From JANQEU01 sp965242805 (GTDB taxonomy: Bacteria; Bacteroidota; Bacteroidia; Cytophagales; Cyclobacteriaceae), in the NCBI GenBank assembly GCA_965242805.1, contig CBDETD010000002.1:4092001-4156000 (forward strand): 64,000 bases of DNA, given 5' to 3'. Position numbers and translations under genes: made by a program. This document shows, piece after piece, positions 17,280-26,204 of the stretch. Under the pieces are notes generated by a model. The model ran no database searches. It was not told the origin of the DNA and was given only the letters and a program-made list of their open reading frames with translations. Within the stretch, counting starts at the first letter, position 1. The number at the start of each line of letters is the position of its first letter.

Positions 17280-18394
17280 GAGTACTCCACATAACCAATT
17301 GGTACCCTTCTGAAATATTCCCACATAATGCCAAATGGATCAAACGCCAAATCGAGTCATTACCAGATTCAGTCTCTAATAAGGTTTATCACGTAGAAAT
17401 ATTGACAGGAAATTTCAAGATTCGGAAGTATTCATCTGAAGACAATCAGGTCGGTATCTTAATTTGGATCCCATTCAACTTTTGGAGGATTAAAGAGTGG
17501 ATCTACACTTTAGTAGTTTATTACATCACCAAGTGGAAAGAGAATCTGGACACATATGATGTTGTTAACTTCCACATCACCTACCCTTTATTAACAAACA
17601 TCAAATTACTTCGATATTTGAGAAGGAAACCGATCCTTGTCAACGAACATTGGAGTGCATATCACTATAATTTTAATGTCAAGAATACAAATAAGCTTCG
17701 AAGGATAAGAGAGATTTTCAATGAACCATTCAGGTGGGCTCCGGTTTCCGAAGCGCTTGCCAAAGATTTACGACAGTTTTCAGGGAATGATAAACTAAAA
17801 ATTAGTGTAATTCCGAATATTGTAGATACGAATCGATTCGACCATCGTAGACAAATGAAGAGTTCACATTTTCTAATGGTTGGACTTTGGAAATGGCCCA
17901 AGAATCCGTTTCTTGTCTTGAGTACGGTAAGGGAAATGGTCGATAATGGGAATCCGATTTCTTTGAAAGTAGGAGGATATGGACCCCAGTTGGCAGAAAT
18001 GGAAATATTCGTAAAGGAAAATCGATTAGAAGACTATGTAGAATTCCTGGGTATGCTAACCTCAGAAATGGTGGCCGCCGAAATGAATAACGCCAGAGCT
18101 TATATCCATCCCTCCGAATATGAAACATTTTCTGTTGTTTGTGTTGAGGCACTGGCTTGTGGGACACCTGTAATAGCCTCCAATGTAGGAGCAATTCCGG
18201 AGTATTTGATCCCTGGTGAAAATGGGTACTTATTCAACAATCTGAATTCAGACTTGCAAAAGTGCATTGAGCAATTCATGGAACATGGTGTGTCGTTAGG
18301 TCCATCTGAAATATCCGAGAATGTTCAACAGAGCTTTGGATCGAAAGCTGTAAGTGATAAATATCTAGAAACACTTGAACTAACGATTTCTTGA
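17276..18394 (+). CDS. Glycosyltransferase family 4 (GT-B fold)
   Basis: A 372-residue GT4-type retaining enzyme beginning MRVLHITNWYPSEIFPHNAK. The C-terminal donor site shows LKVGGYGPQLAEMEIF, HPSEYETFSVVCVEALACG and TPVIASNVGAIPEYL, the canonical E-x7-E region. I use the ATG at 17276, which forms an ATGA overlap with the preceding stop. A start at 17231 would add 15 residues inside the upstream gene. It likely adds a hexose to the growing repeat unit. The following gene starts in a TTGA overlap. Confidence 0.9.
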   Translation: MRVLHITNWYPSEIFPHNAKWIKRQIESLPDSVSNKVYHVEILTGNFKIRKYSSEDNQVGILIWIPFNFWRIKEWIYTLVVYYITKWKENLDTYDVVNFHITYPLLTNIKLLRYLRRKPILVNEHWSAYHYNFNVKNTNKLRRIREIFNEPFRWAPVSEALAKDLRQFSGNDKLKISVIPNIVDTNRFDHRRQMKSSHFLMVGLWKWPKNPFLVLSTVREMVDNGNPISLKVGGYGPQLAEMEIFVKENRLEDYVEFLGMLTSEMVAAEMNNARAYIHPSEYETFSVVCVEALACGTPVIASNVGAIPEYLIPGENGYLFNNLNSDLQKCIEQFMEHGVSLGPSEISENVQQSFGSKAVSDKYLETLELTIS

Positions 18395-19473
18395 AATTCG
18401 AAAATAAGAATATCTTGGTAATTTCTCCTGAGGCATGGGACGCACACCATGTATCCAAGCACCATTATTCAAAGGAGCTTGCAAGGAGGAGAAACAATGT
18501 TTACTTTCTCAATCCACCAAGTGCCAGAAGTACGGAGCTCATTGAAAAAAACTTGTACGTTGTTTGTTTTCCAGGTCACTTTAAGGGTTTAAAATTCTTT
18601 CCGAGGATTGTGAGGTCAACATTCATAAAAAATGATTTGTTGAAATTACAGGATTATTTGAATGTGGAGTTCAATGTTATCTGGAACTTTGATTCGTCAC
18701 GCTTTTACGATTTATCAGCAATTTCCAAGGATATAGTCAAAATATGCCATCTCGTGGATTTAAGTGAATCTTATAATCGGGAGAGGTTGGCCTCGACTTC
18801 TGATATCTGTTTAACGGTGTCCTTGCCAATTGAAAAGGAGCTAAAGAAATGGAATTACAGAACTTTTAATATTAACCATGGAGTTTCAAGTCCTGCCCAA
18901 TTAGAATCAGATGTCAATTTGCCGGGTGACAATGAAATAAAGGCAATTTATATCGGCAATCTAAACATACCTTATCTTGATCATCAGTTAGCAAAACAAC
19001 TTGTAATTGCCAATCCAAGTGTTGATTTTATTTTCATAGGAGGATATTCGCCTGATAATCCTTTGAAAAAAATTACCAGGTCCAATATTTTTCTATTGGG
19101 TAAAGTTAAGTCTAGTACGCTTGCTTCATATTTGGACCAGGCGGAAATGTTACTGGTGCTTTACGATGCTTACAACTATGAAGATCAAGTTGCAAACAGT
19201 CACAAAATACTGGAATACCTACTTTCTGGGAAGGTCATCATTTCTACGCGATCCAAAGATTATGACAATAGTGAATTGATACAAATGGTCAAAGACAAAG
19301 CGGATTATCTTAAGTTATTTGATTCTGTCAAAGAGAGACTAGATTATTTCAATAATCCTGAAATGGTTAAACTTAGGAAGAATTTCGCCTTACAATTTAC
19401 CTACGACAAGCAAATTGAAAGGATCGAGAACATAATAAACGAAATGTACCTAGGAAAGGACTCGAATAAGTAA
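18391..19473 (+). CDS. Glycosyltransferase, GT-B fold, TTG start
   Basis: A 360-residue protein reading KNILVISPEAWDAHHVSKHH near its N terminus, with a second Rossmann domain from about residue 185 (IKAIYIGNLNIPYLDHQLAK) and HKILEYLLSGKVIISTRSKD near 270-290. This fits a GT1/GT4-like transferase that binds its donor between two Rossmann domains. The first codon is TTG, overlapping the upstream TGA as TTGA. No in-frame ATG lies before the conserved N terminus, so TTG initiation is very likely. It is the fifth gene of the operon. Confidence 0.82.
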   Translation: MKFENKNILVISPEAWDAHHVSKHHYSKELARRRNNVYFLNPPSARSTELIEKNLYVVCFPGHFKGLKFFPRIVRSTFIKNDLLKLQDYLNVEFNVIWNFDSSRFYDLSAISKDIVKICHLVDLSESYNRERLASTSDICLTVSLPIEKELKKWNYRTFNINHGVSSPAQLESDVNLPGDNEIKAIYIGNLNIPYLDHQLAKQLVIANPSVDFIFIGGYSPDNPLKKITRSNIFLLGKVKSSTLASYLDQAEMLLVLYDAYNYEDQVANSHKILEYLLSGKVIISTRSKDYDNSELIQMVKDKADYLKLFDSVKERLDYFNNPEMVKLRKNFALQFTYDKQIERIENIINEMYLGKDSNK

Positions 19474-19494
19474 ACCGATCGAGTTTCAAAGCCT

Positions 19495-20307
19495 ATGGAT
19501 AACTTATTAATTTCTATAATAATTCCTTTCTTTAATGCGGAAGAATACCTTCAAGAAGCCATTGATTCTGTCATTGATCAATCCTATCCCAACTGGGAAC
19601 TTTTCTTAATAAATGATGGCTCGGAAGATAATTCAGGTAAAATAGCCAAATCCTATCAAGACCGACGAATCACTTACTTTGAAAGCAAAAACCAAGGAGT
19701 AAGTGCTGCACGAAATATTGGTCTCAGGGCAATGAAAGGAGATTTATTTTGTTTTTTAGATGCAGATGACACTCTGCCGGTCAATTCTTTATATGCTCGA
19801 TTGGATCTCTTCCGAAAAAACAACAAATTAAGATTTGTGGACGGGAAGGTATTAATGATGGATTCATCATTGAATATTGCAAAGGGTTCATGGACTCCTA
19901 GTTTAAAGGGTTCTCCTTTAACAGATCTTGTCACTCTTTCGGGGAAATCATTTTGCGGGCCGTCGTGGATGATAAAAAATAATACTAACTCCAATACTCT
20001 CATGAGAGAGAATTTGACGCATGGAGAAGACTTAATTTTCTATATTGAATTAGCCAAAGAGGGAGGTTATTATGACTTCACGAAACATACGGTATTAAAT
20101 CATAGGATACATCCAAAATCTGCTATGAAAAATCTCGATGGTTTGATTAATGGATATCATCAGCTATATCAAATATTTCGAGATGAATTAAACCTTGATA
20201 AAGAATTACTTTATAAATACCGATTAAGAGCGAATAGAATTATTTTTCTCTCCAATTTGCGCAGATTGAAGCTAATTAGTGCTGTTAGATCCTTGATTAG
20301 AAAATGA
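19495..20307 (+). CDS. Glycosyltransferase family 2
   Basis: A 270-residue GT-A enzyme. LLISIIIPFFNAEEYLQEAI opens the fold, FLINDGSEDNSG is the nucleotide loop, and CFLDADDTLP (near residues 83-92) is the DxD metal site. GVSAARNIGLRAMKGDLF precedes it, exactly as in canonical GT2 proteins. The catalytic ED-like acid is in THGEDLIFYIELA. The start ATG is 21 bases after the preceding stop, and the end overlaps the next gene by four bases (ATGA). The transferred sugar is unknown. Confidence 0.9.
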   Translation: MDNLLISIIIPFFNAEEYLQEAIDSVIDQSYPNWELFLINDGSEDNSGKIAKSYQDRRITYFESKNQGVSAARNIGLRAMKGDLFCFLDADDTLPVNSLYARLDLFRKNNKLRFVDGKVLMMDSSLNIAKGSWTPSLKGSPLTDLVTLSGKSFCGPSWMIKNNTNSNTLMRENLTHGEDLIFYIELAKEGGYYDFTKHTVLNHRIHPKSAMKNLDGLINGYHQLYQIFRDELNLDKELLYKYRLRANRIIFLSNLRRLKLISAVRSLIRK

Positions 20308-21191
20308 AAAAACTAATCTTAAGAGTCTTAAGGAAAACAAGAATACTACAGAATCTAAGAATAGATTTGCGCACCAAAATCAATTGTAGCCCAATTATTA
20401 TTCCTTCAATTAACGGCATCGGTTTTGATATGTTTTTGAATCCAAGTGAGCCATGGATGGGAAGCATTCTTAGAATTTTAATTTACAAATGTGGTTTGAA
20501 TGAAGGTACTTTTTACGATATCGGAGCAAATATTGGTCAAACTTTGATCAACCTAAAATCTGTTAAGGAGGACATGGCCTATTTGGGATTTGAACCAAAT
20601 CCGTCCTGTGTCCATTATTTGATAAGCCTTATCAAATTGAACAAATTTCAGCAAACCGAAATTATTCCGGCAGCAATTGGAGCTGATACCGGAATCAAAT
20701 CGTTATTTACTTACAACGAATCGGAGACTGATAGCTCTGCCTCATTAATCAATCAATTCAGAAGTGTAATTTCAGTGAAGGAAACTATGCATGTTCCTGT
20801 TTTCCGATTTTCTGAGTTGGCATTAGCTAAAAGTGATCAAGTGACCATTGTGAAAATTGATGTTGAGGGATCGGAAGTTGAAGTTGTTGAGTCAATGGTG
20901 GATAAAATAAAAAATGACAAACCTGTAATTATTATCGAAATTCTTCCTGATTACGATTCGACGGATCAAGATCGTGTGAAACGTAAGCGAAAGTTGCAAG
21001 AAATCCTATATCAACTCGATTATAAAATCCTGCGATTAGTAGTCGAAAAAGGTAAATTATTGAAAACAGAGCAACTTATGGAATTTGATAGTCACTCTAA
21101 CATGAATCTTACCAATTATATTCTTGCTCATAGAGACTTTTTCACCAAGATGAAAAGGGAATTCGATAAAGATCTTGCGTTTCATAATTAG
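20304..21191 (+). CDS. FkbM-family SAM-dependent methyltransferase
   Basis: A 295-residue protein with the FkbM pattern. GTFYDIGANIGQTLINL is SAM motif I near residues 69-85, LGFEPNPSCVHYL is motif II, and VTIVKIDVEGSEVEVVESM is the characteristic IDVEG segment. Such enzymes O-methylate sugars or capping residues, and in O-antigen loci they often modify a terminal or internal sugar. It overlaps the preceding glycosyltransferase by ATGA and is followed after nine bases by another. It is one of three FkbM-like proteins in this operon. Confidence 0.88.
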   Translation: MKKLILRVLRKTRILQNLRIDLRTKINCSPIIIPSINGIGFDMFLNPSEPWMGSILRILIYKCGLNEGTFYDIGANIGQTLINLKSVKEDMAYLGFEPNPSCVHYLISLIKLNKFQQTEIIPAAIGADTGIKSLFTYNESETDSSASLINQFRSVISVKETMHVPVFRFSELALAKSDQVTIVKIDVEGSEVEVVESMVDKIKNDKPVIIIEILPDYDSTDQDRVKRKRKLQEILYQLDYKILRLVVEKGKLLKTEQLMEFDSHSNMNLTNYILAHRDFFTKMKREFDKDLAFHN

Positions 21192-21200
21192 GTGTAAATA

Positions 21201-22379
21201 ATGAATATCCTATACCTGGGTTATTGGGGTGCTGATGAGGGACTTAGTCAAGCTACTATTAACCCCCATTTGAAGATTCTATCTCGATTTTCGGAAGTTA
21301 AATCCATTATATACATCTCAGTTGAAAGAGAAAAGAAAAAGGAGTTCCATATCCCAATTGATTCAAAAATTGACCATTGTCCTTATAAGTCATTGGGAGG
21401 AATAAGGGCGATCACAAAATTCAGAGACTTTTATAATATTCCGAAATTAATTAAGAGCTATCTCCACAGTACAAAGTTAGATGTGATCATTGCCAGGAGT
21501 TCAATTGCAGGTGGGCTTGCATATCTCGGTTCCAAAAATACTAACACCCCTTTCTACGTGGAATCTTTTGAACCCCATGCCGACTATATGGCTGAGTCGG
21601 AAATATGGTCTAAATATGGAGTCAGCTTCAATTTGCAAAAGCATTTTGAAAACCAACAATTGAAGAATGCATCAGGGATTTTTCCTGTTTCAAGAGGTTT
21701 TGAAGGAATTCTAAAATCAATGTATCCAAATCAATGGATATCCTATGCTCCCTGTGCAGTTGATTCGAGGCAGTTTCAATTTAATGAAGAACATCGCCAT
21801 CTTATTAGAAATCAAGTCGGTTTTTCAAAGGAAGCAATCGTAGGGATTTATGTTGGAAAGTTTGGAGGAAATTACCTCGAGAGAGAAGCATTTGATCTAT
21901 TTCGATTGTGTTATCAGGAGATAAGGAATTTTCATTTGATTATACTTTCACCTGATAGTAATGATTTCGTCATCAGAAATCTTAATCTTTCAGGAATAAC
22001 AGATCGGTTTCATGTTACCAAAGTAGGATTTGGTGAAGTGCCAAAATACTTATCGGCGTCTGACTTTGCATTCGCAACCTTCAAACCCGGTCAATCAAAA
22101 ACGTTTTTGTCACCAATTAAGATTGGAGAGTATTGGGCAAATGGACTTCCCGTTTTGCTAACGAAGGGTATTGGGGACGAAACTAATATCATAGAAAATG
22201 AACCGATTGCAGGAGATTTGTTTGGTTTAAATGGTGAATCAATGATTGAAGCAATTCAATCGATTAGATCTAAAATCAATAATAGATTTCCGATTACCCA
22301 ACTGGCCCTTAAATACCGGAGTTTCGACCAGATCAAAGCTATTTACAATCGAATAATAGAAAAAAATACAATTAGTTAA
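21201..22379 (+). CDS. Glycosyltransferase, GT-B fold
   Basis: A 392-residue protein opening MNILYLGYWGADEGLSQATI. A second Rossmann domain begins near residue 210 (AIVGIYVGKFGGNYLEREAF), and a GT4-like donor region reads FLSPIKIGEYWANGLPVLLT. The PIKIGEYWANGLPV motif matches family members that use E-x7-E-like donor contacts. The likely role is transfer of a sugar in surface glycan assembly. The gene ends shortly before the Wzm-like permease gene, so glycan building and export genes are interleaved. Confidence 0.85.
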   Translation: MNILYLGYWGADEGLSQATINPHLKILSRFSEVKSIIYISVEREKKKEFHIPIDSKIDHCPYKSLGGIRAITKFRDFYNIPKLIKSYLHSTKLDVIIARSSIAGGLAYLGSKNTNTPFYVESFEPHADYMAESEIWSKYGVSFNLQKHFENQQLKNASGIFPVSRGFEGILKSMYPNQWISYAPCAVDSRQFQFNEEHRHLIRNQVGFSKEAIVGIYVGKFGGNYLEREAFDLFRLCYQEIRNFHLIILSPDSNDFVIRNLNLSGITDRFHVTKVGFGEVPKYLSASDFAFATFKPGQSKTFLSPIKIGEYWANGLPVLLTKGIGDETNIIENEPIAGDLFGLNGESMIEAIQSIRSKINNRFPITQLALKYRSFDQIKAIYNRIIEKNTIS

Positions 22380-22401
22380 TCTTTCATTGCAGTTTTACAA
22401 A

Positions 22402-23226
22402 ATGAAGACGATCGTGGATGCAAATAGAAGAGGATTGAAGTTGGGATTGAAAGATCTGATATATTACCGTGACCTTTTCCTAATATTGGCCTACAGAGAT
22501 TACCGAGTCAGATATGCCCAGACCTATCTTGGATTCTTTTGGGCATTTATCCAGCCTGCACTTACTCTATTAATTTTTTCATTTGTTTTCGGTAAAGCGG
22601 CCAAGGTAGATACTGGAGAAATACCTTATCCCGTATTTGCTCTAGTGGGTATGTCAGCCTGGGCCTATTTCGCTTATGTGATGAGTCAGTCAGGTAATTC
22701 AATAATAAACGCCCAGAGTATGATTAAAAAGATTTACTTTCCAAGACTTGTTATTCCTTTAGCCAAAGCTCTTGTCGGATTAGTAGATTTTGTCATAGTT
22801 TTCATTTTTCTGATATTGATAATGGTGTTTTACGGTTATACACCCTCAGCAAATATTATTTTTTTACCTGGATTCTTTGTGCTGAATGTCATCTCTTCCT
22901 TGGCTGTTGGTTTATGGTTGAGTGCCTTAACGGTTAGATATCGTGATTTCCAACATGTTATTCCTTTCGCTGTTCAGTTTGGATTGTACGCGACGCCAAT
23001 TGCCTACCCATCCAATTTGGTAATAAATAATCTTCCGGAATGGTTGATTTCCATGTATTATCTCAATCCTATGGCCGGAGTTGTTGAAGGTTACAGGTTT
23101 AGCATTCTTGGGACAGGTGATATCAATCCATTTTCTTGGATCTCATTTGGAGTTGTCGTTATACTCTTTCTTACCGGGATAATTTATTTTAAGCAAGTCG
23201 AGAAAGTGATGGCCGATATAGTATAA
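22402..23226 (+). CDS. wzm: Polysaccharide ABC exporter permease, Wzm-like (ABC-2 family)
   Basis: A 274-residue integral membrane protein with the ABC-2 polysaccharide-permease pattern. The cytoplasmic N-terminal part contains LAYRDYRVRYAQTYLGFFWA, followed by about six hydrophobic segments, among them FIQPALTLLIFSFVFG and FVLNVISSLAVGLWLSALTV. I use ATG at 22402 rather than the in-frame TTG at 22387. With the ATPase encoded eight bases downstream it should export a lipid-linked polysaccharide across the inner membrane. The absence of a flippase gene in the locus agrees with this route. Confidence 0.9.
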   Translation: MKTIVDANRRGLKLGLKDLIYYRDLFLILAYRDYRVRYAQTYLGFFWAFIQPALTLLIFSFVFGKAAKVDTGEIPYPVFALVGMSAWAYFAYVMSQSGNSIINAQSMIKKIYFPRLVIPLAKALVGLVDFVIVFIFLILIMVFYGYTPSANIIFLPGFFVLNVISSLAVGLWLSALTVRYRDFQHVIPFAVQFGLYATPIAYPSNLVINNLPEWLISMYYLNPMAGVVEGYRFSILGTGDINPFSWISFGVVVILFLTGIIYFKQVEKVMADIV

Positions 23227-23233
23227 AATAATA

Positions 23234-24457
23234 ATGACTAAACAAGCCATCACCATACAGAATCTGGGTAAGAGATATATACTTGGGCACAAAAAAGCTA
23301 TGTCCATCTCAGATAGATTCCGGAATGTTTTGTTCAAATCTTCGTCAAGATCCACAGAAGAATTTTGGGCATTAGAAGATATTAATTTCACAGTGGAAAA
23401 GGGGGAAGCGATAGGAATCATTGGCAAAAACGGTGCGGGGAAGAGCACATTACTGAAAATTCTTTCAAGGATTACTGAACCGACAGTTGGAAGATTTGAG
23501 ATAAACGGGAGAGTATCTTCTTTGCTGGAAGTTGGGACTGGTTTTCATCCAGAATTGACGGGCAGGGAGAATATATTTTTGAACGGGACTATCCTAGGAA
23601 TGAAAAGATTCGAGATCAAATCTAAATTCAATGAGATTGTAGATTTCAGTGGAGTTGAAAAGTTCTTGGACACTCCGGTTAAGCACTACTCTTCAGGGAT
23701 GTACGTACGTTTAGCATTTTCGGTGGCCGCTCATTTAGAACCTGAAATTTTGATAATAGATGAGGTGTTGGCTGTAGGCGATGCTGAGTTTCAAAAAAAA
23801 TGCCTTGGAAAAATGGATGATGCTACCAAGGAGGGTAGAACAGTTTTATTTGTAAGTCATAATATGAATGCTGTTCAGAGATTGTGCTCAAAAGGCATTC
23901 TCCTCGGTGATGGTAAATTGATATATAACGACGATATAGGAAATGTGGTAGATCTGTATTTCCAAAAAGTGATTGGAGTACCTCAGAATTCGATTGCGGA
24001 AATAACTGATAGAAAAGGTATCGGTCATTTTAAATTTGCTGCATACAAATTACTAGATTCCAAAGAACGTGAAATTGAAGTAGCATCTTCGGGTGATTTA
24101 CTTTCAATAAGGATTTATTTTGAAGTAATTGAGCCTTTAACTAATTGCCGAATTAGCATCGCTGTAAGTAATAAGGACAAAACTCTCTTTGTTCTATCAA
24201 CTGAAAATACAATAAATGAAAATATCATTTTGTCTGATCAGGGATACATAGATTTTCAAATTGCTCGGTTACCATTAACAAATGGAGAGTATTCTTGTAC
24301 TCTGTTTTGTGAATCTGGCGAAGGAATCCAAGACTGGGTCTCCTCTGCATTCATTTTTTCAGTCAAACGAGGTAATTATTTCGGAATAGGTAAGGATGTT
24401 CCTAATGGTTGGGAAGGATCGGTAGTATTGGTTGACCACAAAATTAACTTTGGATGA
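23234..24457 (+). CDS. wzt: Polysaccharide ABC exporter ATPase, Wzt-like with C-terminal glycan-binding domain
   Basis: A 407-residue ATPase. Walker A GKNGAGKST is at 64-72, the signature YSSGM near 152-156, Walker B ILIIDE near 172-177 and the switch histidine in FVSHN at 209. All are intact. The nucleotide-binding domain ends near residue 245. The remaining ~160 residues form the beta-rich Wzt C-terminal domain, which in characterised systems recognises the finished O-antigen, often a terminal methyl or other cap, before export. The three FkbM methyltransferases and the pyruvyltransferase downstream are therefore good candidates for making that cap. The last four bases overlap the next gene. 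Confidence 0.92.
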   Translation: MTKQAITIQNLGKRYILGHKKAMSISDRFRNVLFKSSSRSTEEFWALEDINFTVEKGEAIGIIGKNGAGKSTLLKILSRITEPTVGRFEINGRVSSLLEVGTGFHPELTGRENIFLNGTILGMKRFEIKSKFNEIVDFSGVEKFLDTPVKHYSSGMYVRLAFSVAAHLEPEILIIDEVLAVGDAEFQKKCLGKMDDATKEGRTVLFVSHNMNAVQRLCSKGILLGDGKLIYNDDIGNVVDLYFQKVIGVPQNSIAEITDRKGIGHFKFAAYKLLDSKEREIEVASSGDLLSIRIYFEVIEPLTNCRISIAVSNKDKTLFVLSTENTINENIILSDQGYIDFQIARLPLTNGEYSCTLFCESGEGIQDWVSSAFIFSVKRGNYFGIGKDVPNGWEGSVVLVDHKINFG

Positions 24458-25293
24458 AGAATTTTCTGGTATTCCTCCTACGATCGATGCTGGCCATAAT
24501 CCCGAAAAGGATGCTTAATGTTCTGCTTGAACAATCTTTTGCCGCTGGAAATATTAATCCATTAACTTTCGCTTACAACAGAATTGGTATTCTACTTGAT
24601 TTGAAGAAATCAGAGAATGGGGAGTTAATCTTCTTGAAAGAAATTTTAACAAAACATTTTCAGGAGAGGAATAGGTCAGAATTTGTTTTTTTTGATGTAG
24701 GTGCTAATAAGGGGGAATACACAGAACTGTTATTGAAGGTGTTCCCAAATGCTATTGTCTATTGTTTCGAACCTTTGCCAAAAGCATTTGAAATTTTGCA
24801 GAAAAAATTTGTGACCGATAAAAATATTACTGTTGAGAATTTGGCACTAGGTAAACATAAGACGATCACCTCTATTCACACGTACCAAGATGATCACTTG
24901 AGTGGACACTCAACTTTCAGCCCGGAAATACTCGAAAAAGTTCATGGATCCGTAGATAATGTCTCCTTCAGAATACATGTGGATACGATAGCAGAATACT
25001 GTTCAAATAATAGTGTCGATAGAATAGATTTTCTAAAAATCGATGTTGAAGGCAATGAATATGAGGTACTAATTGGAGCAAAGGAACTAATTGATTCGAA
25101 TCGAATTGATGTAATTCAATTTGAGTTCAATGAGATGAATGTTTTCTCACGAGTTTTTTTGCACGATTTTTATAGAATTCTTCCAAATTATAATTTTTTA
25201 CGAATTTGTCCTGAAGGCCTTATTTCTATGAATGAGTATTCAACAAACAATGAGATTTTCAAATTCCAAAATATTGTAGCGTTTCGAAAGTAA
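24454..25293 (+). CDS. FkbM-family SAM-dependent methyltransferase
   Basis: A 279-residue FkbM protein: VFFDVGANKGEYTELLL (motif I), YCFEPLPKAFEILQ (motif II) and IDFLKIDVEGNEYEVLIGA (IDVEG). The N-terminal 60 residues are extra and partly hydrophobic. It overlaps wzt by ATGA. This tight coupling to the exporter ATPase is typical of methyltransferases that produce the chain-end signal read by the Wzt C-terminal domain. The capping role is inference, the family is clear. Confidence 0.9.
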   Translation: MKNFLVFLLRSMLAIIPKRMLNVLLEQSFAAGNINPLTFAYNRIGILLDLKKSENGELIFLKEILTKHFQERNRSEFVFFDVGANKGEYTELLLKVFPNAIVYCFEPLPKAFEILQKKFVTDKNITVENLALGKHKTITSIHTYQDDHLSGHSTFSPEILEKVHGSVDNVSFRIHVDTIAEYCSNNSVDRIDFLKIDVEGNEYEVLIGAKELIDSNRIDVIQFEFNEMNVFSRVFLHDFYRILPNYNFLRICPEGLISMNEYSTNNEIFKFQNIVAFRK

Positions 25294-25295
25294 TT

Positions 25296-26204
25296 GTGGA
25301 AACACCGTTGTTAATAATCATATATAACAGACCTCAGTTGACGGCCCAACTTTTTTCTTTACTAAAGACGATTAAGCCAAAACTGCTGTACATAGCTGCT
25401 GATGGACCCAAAGATAAAAGGGATGAAATTCTATGCGATGAAACAAGAAAGATAGTAAATGATTCTATTTCATGGAATTGTGAGGTATTTAGACTTTATC
25501 GTGATCAAAATTTAGGTTGCGGTAAATCTGTGAGTGGATCTATTGACTGGTTTTTCGATCAAGAAAAGATGGGAATCATTTTAGAAGATGATATCTGTCC
25601 GCATCCGTCTTTTTTTGATTATTGTAGTGAAATGCTTCAACTCTATGAAGGTGATCAGCGGATTATGATGATCAGCGGATTAAATGTGAATGGAAAGTGG
25701 AAGAATAGGAAACAATCGTATCATTTCTCATTCCATGGTGGGGTTTGGGGTTGGGCAACCTGGAGACGATCCTGGAAATTATACGACTTTGAAATTTCAC
25801 AATGGTCTAACAAAGAAATTAGGGATAAAATAATTTCTAATTTTTTTAATTCTAAACAACGGAAAAGTAGAATTGATTTATATAACAAAATAGCCCGACA
25901 TGAAATCGATACGTGGGATATTCAATGGGGATTTTGTAGACTAATTAACTCTGGGCTTAGCATTATTCCTTCAGAAAATCTAATAAAAAATCTTGGAATA
26001 AGTGGAAACGCCACGCACACTAAAAGTGATCATCCATGGGCGGATTTATCAATAGGCAAGTTCGACAAAGAAAAAATTACTCACCCTAAATCTGTTATGT
26101 CAGACTTGAAATATGATTATATACATATAAATTCTCAATCGCCCGAGAAACATATAGGATTCATGAATTCAATGAAGAGGATAATCAAATCTCTATGGCA
26201 TTGA
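25296..26204 (+). CDS. GT2-like nucleotide-sugar transferase, GTG start
   Basis: A 302-residue protein reading ETPLLIIIYNRPQLTAQLFS. It has IAADGPKD as the nucleotide loop, MGIILEDDICPHPSFFDYC carrying the EDD acid cluster, and GGVWGWATWRRSWKLYD as the diagnostic acceptor-side motif. This is the glycosyltransferase group often labelled HlpA-like in databases, although it is a sugar transferase. The first codon is GTG, three bases after the preceding stop, with no alternative ATG before the conserved motif. It overlaps the next gene by ten bases. Confidence 0.82.
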   Translation: METPLLIIIYNRPQLTAQLFSLLKTIKPKLLYIAADGPKDKRDEILCDETRKIVNDSISWNCEVFRLYRDQNLGCGKSVSGSIDWFFDQEKMGIILEDDICPHPSFFDYCSEMLQLYEGDQRIMMISGLNVNGKWKNRKQSYHFSFHGGVWGWATWRRSWKLYDFEISQWSNKEIRDKIISNFFNSKQRKSRIDLYNKIARHEIDTWDIQWGFCRLINSGLSIIPSENLIKNLGISGNATHTKSDHPWADLSIGKFDKEKITHPKSVMSDLKYDYIHINSQSPEKHIGFMNSMKRIIKSLWH

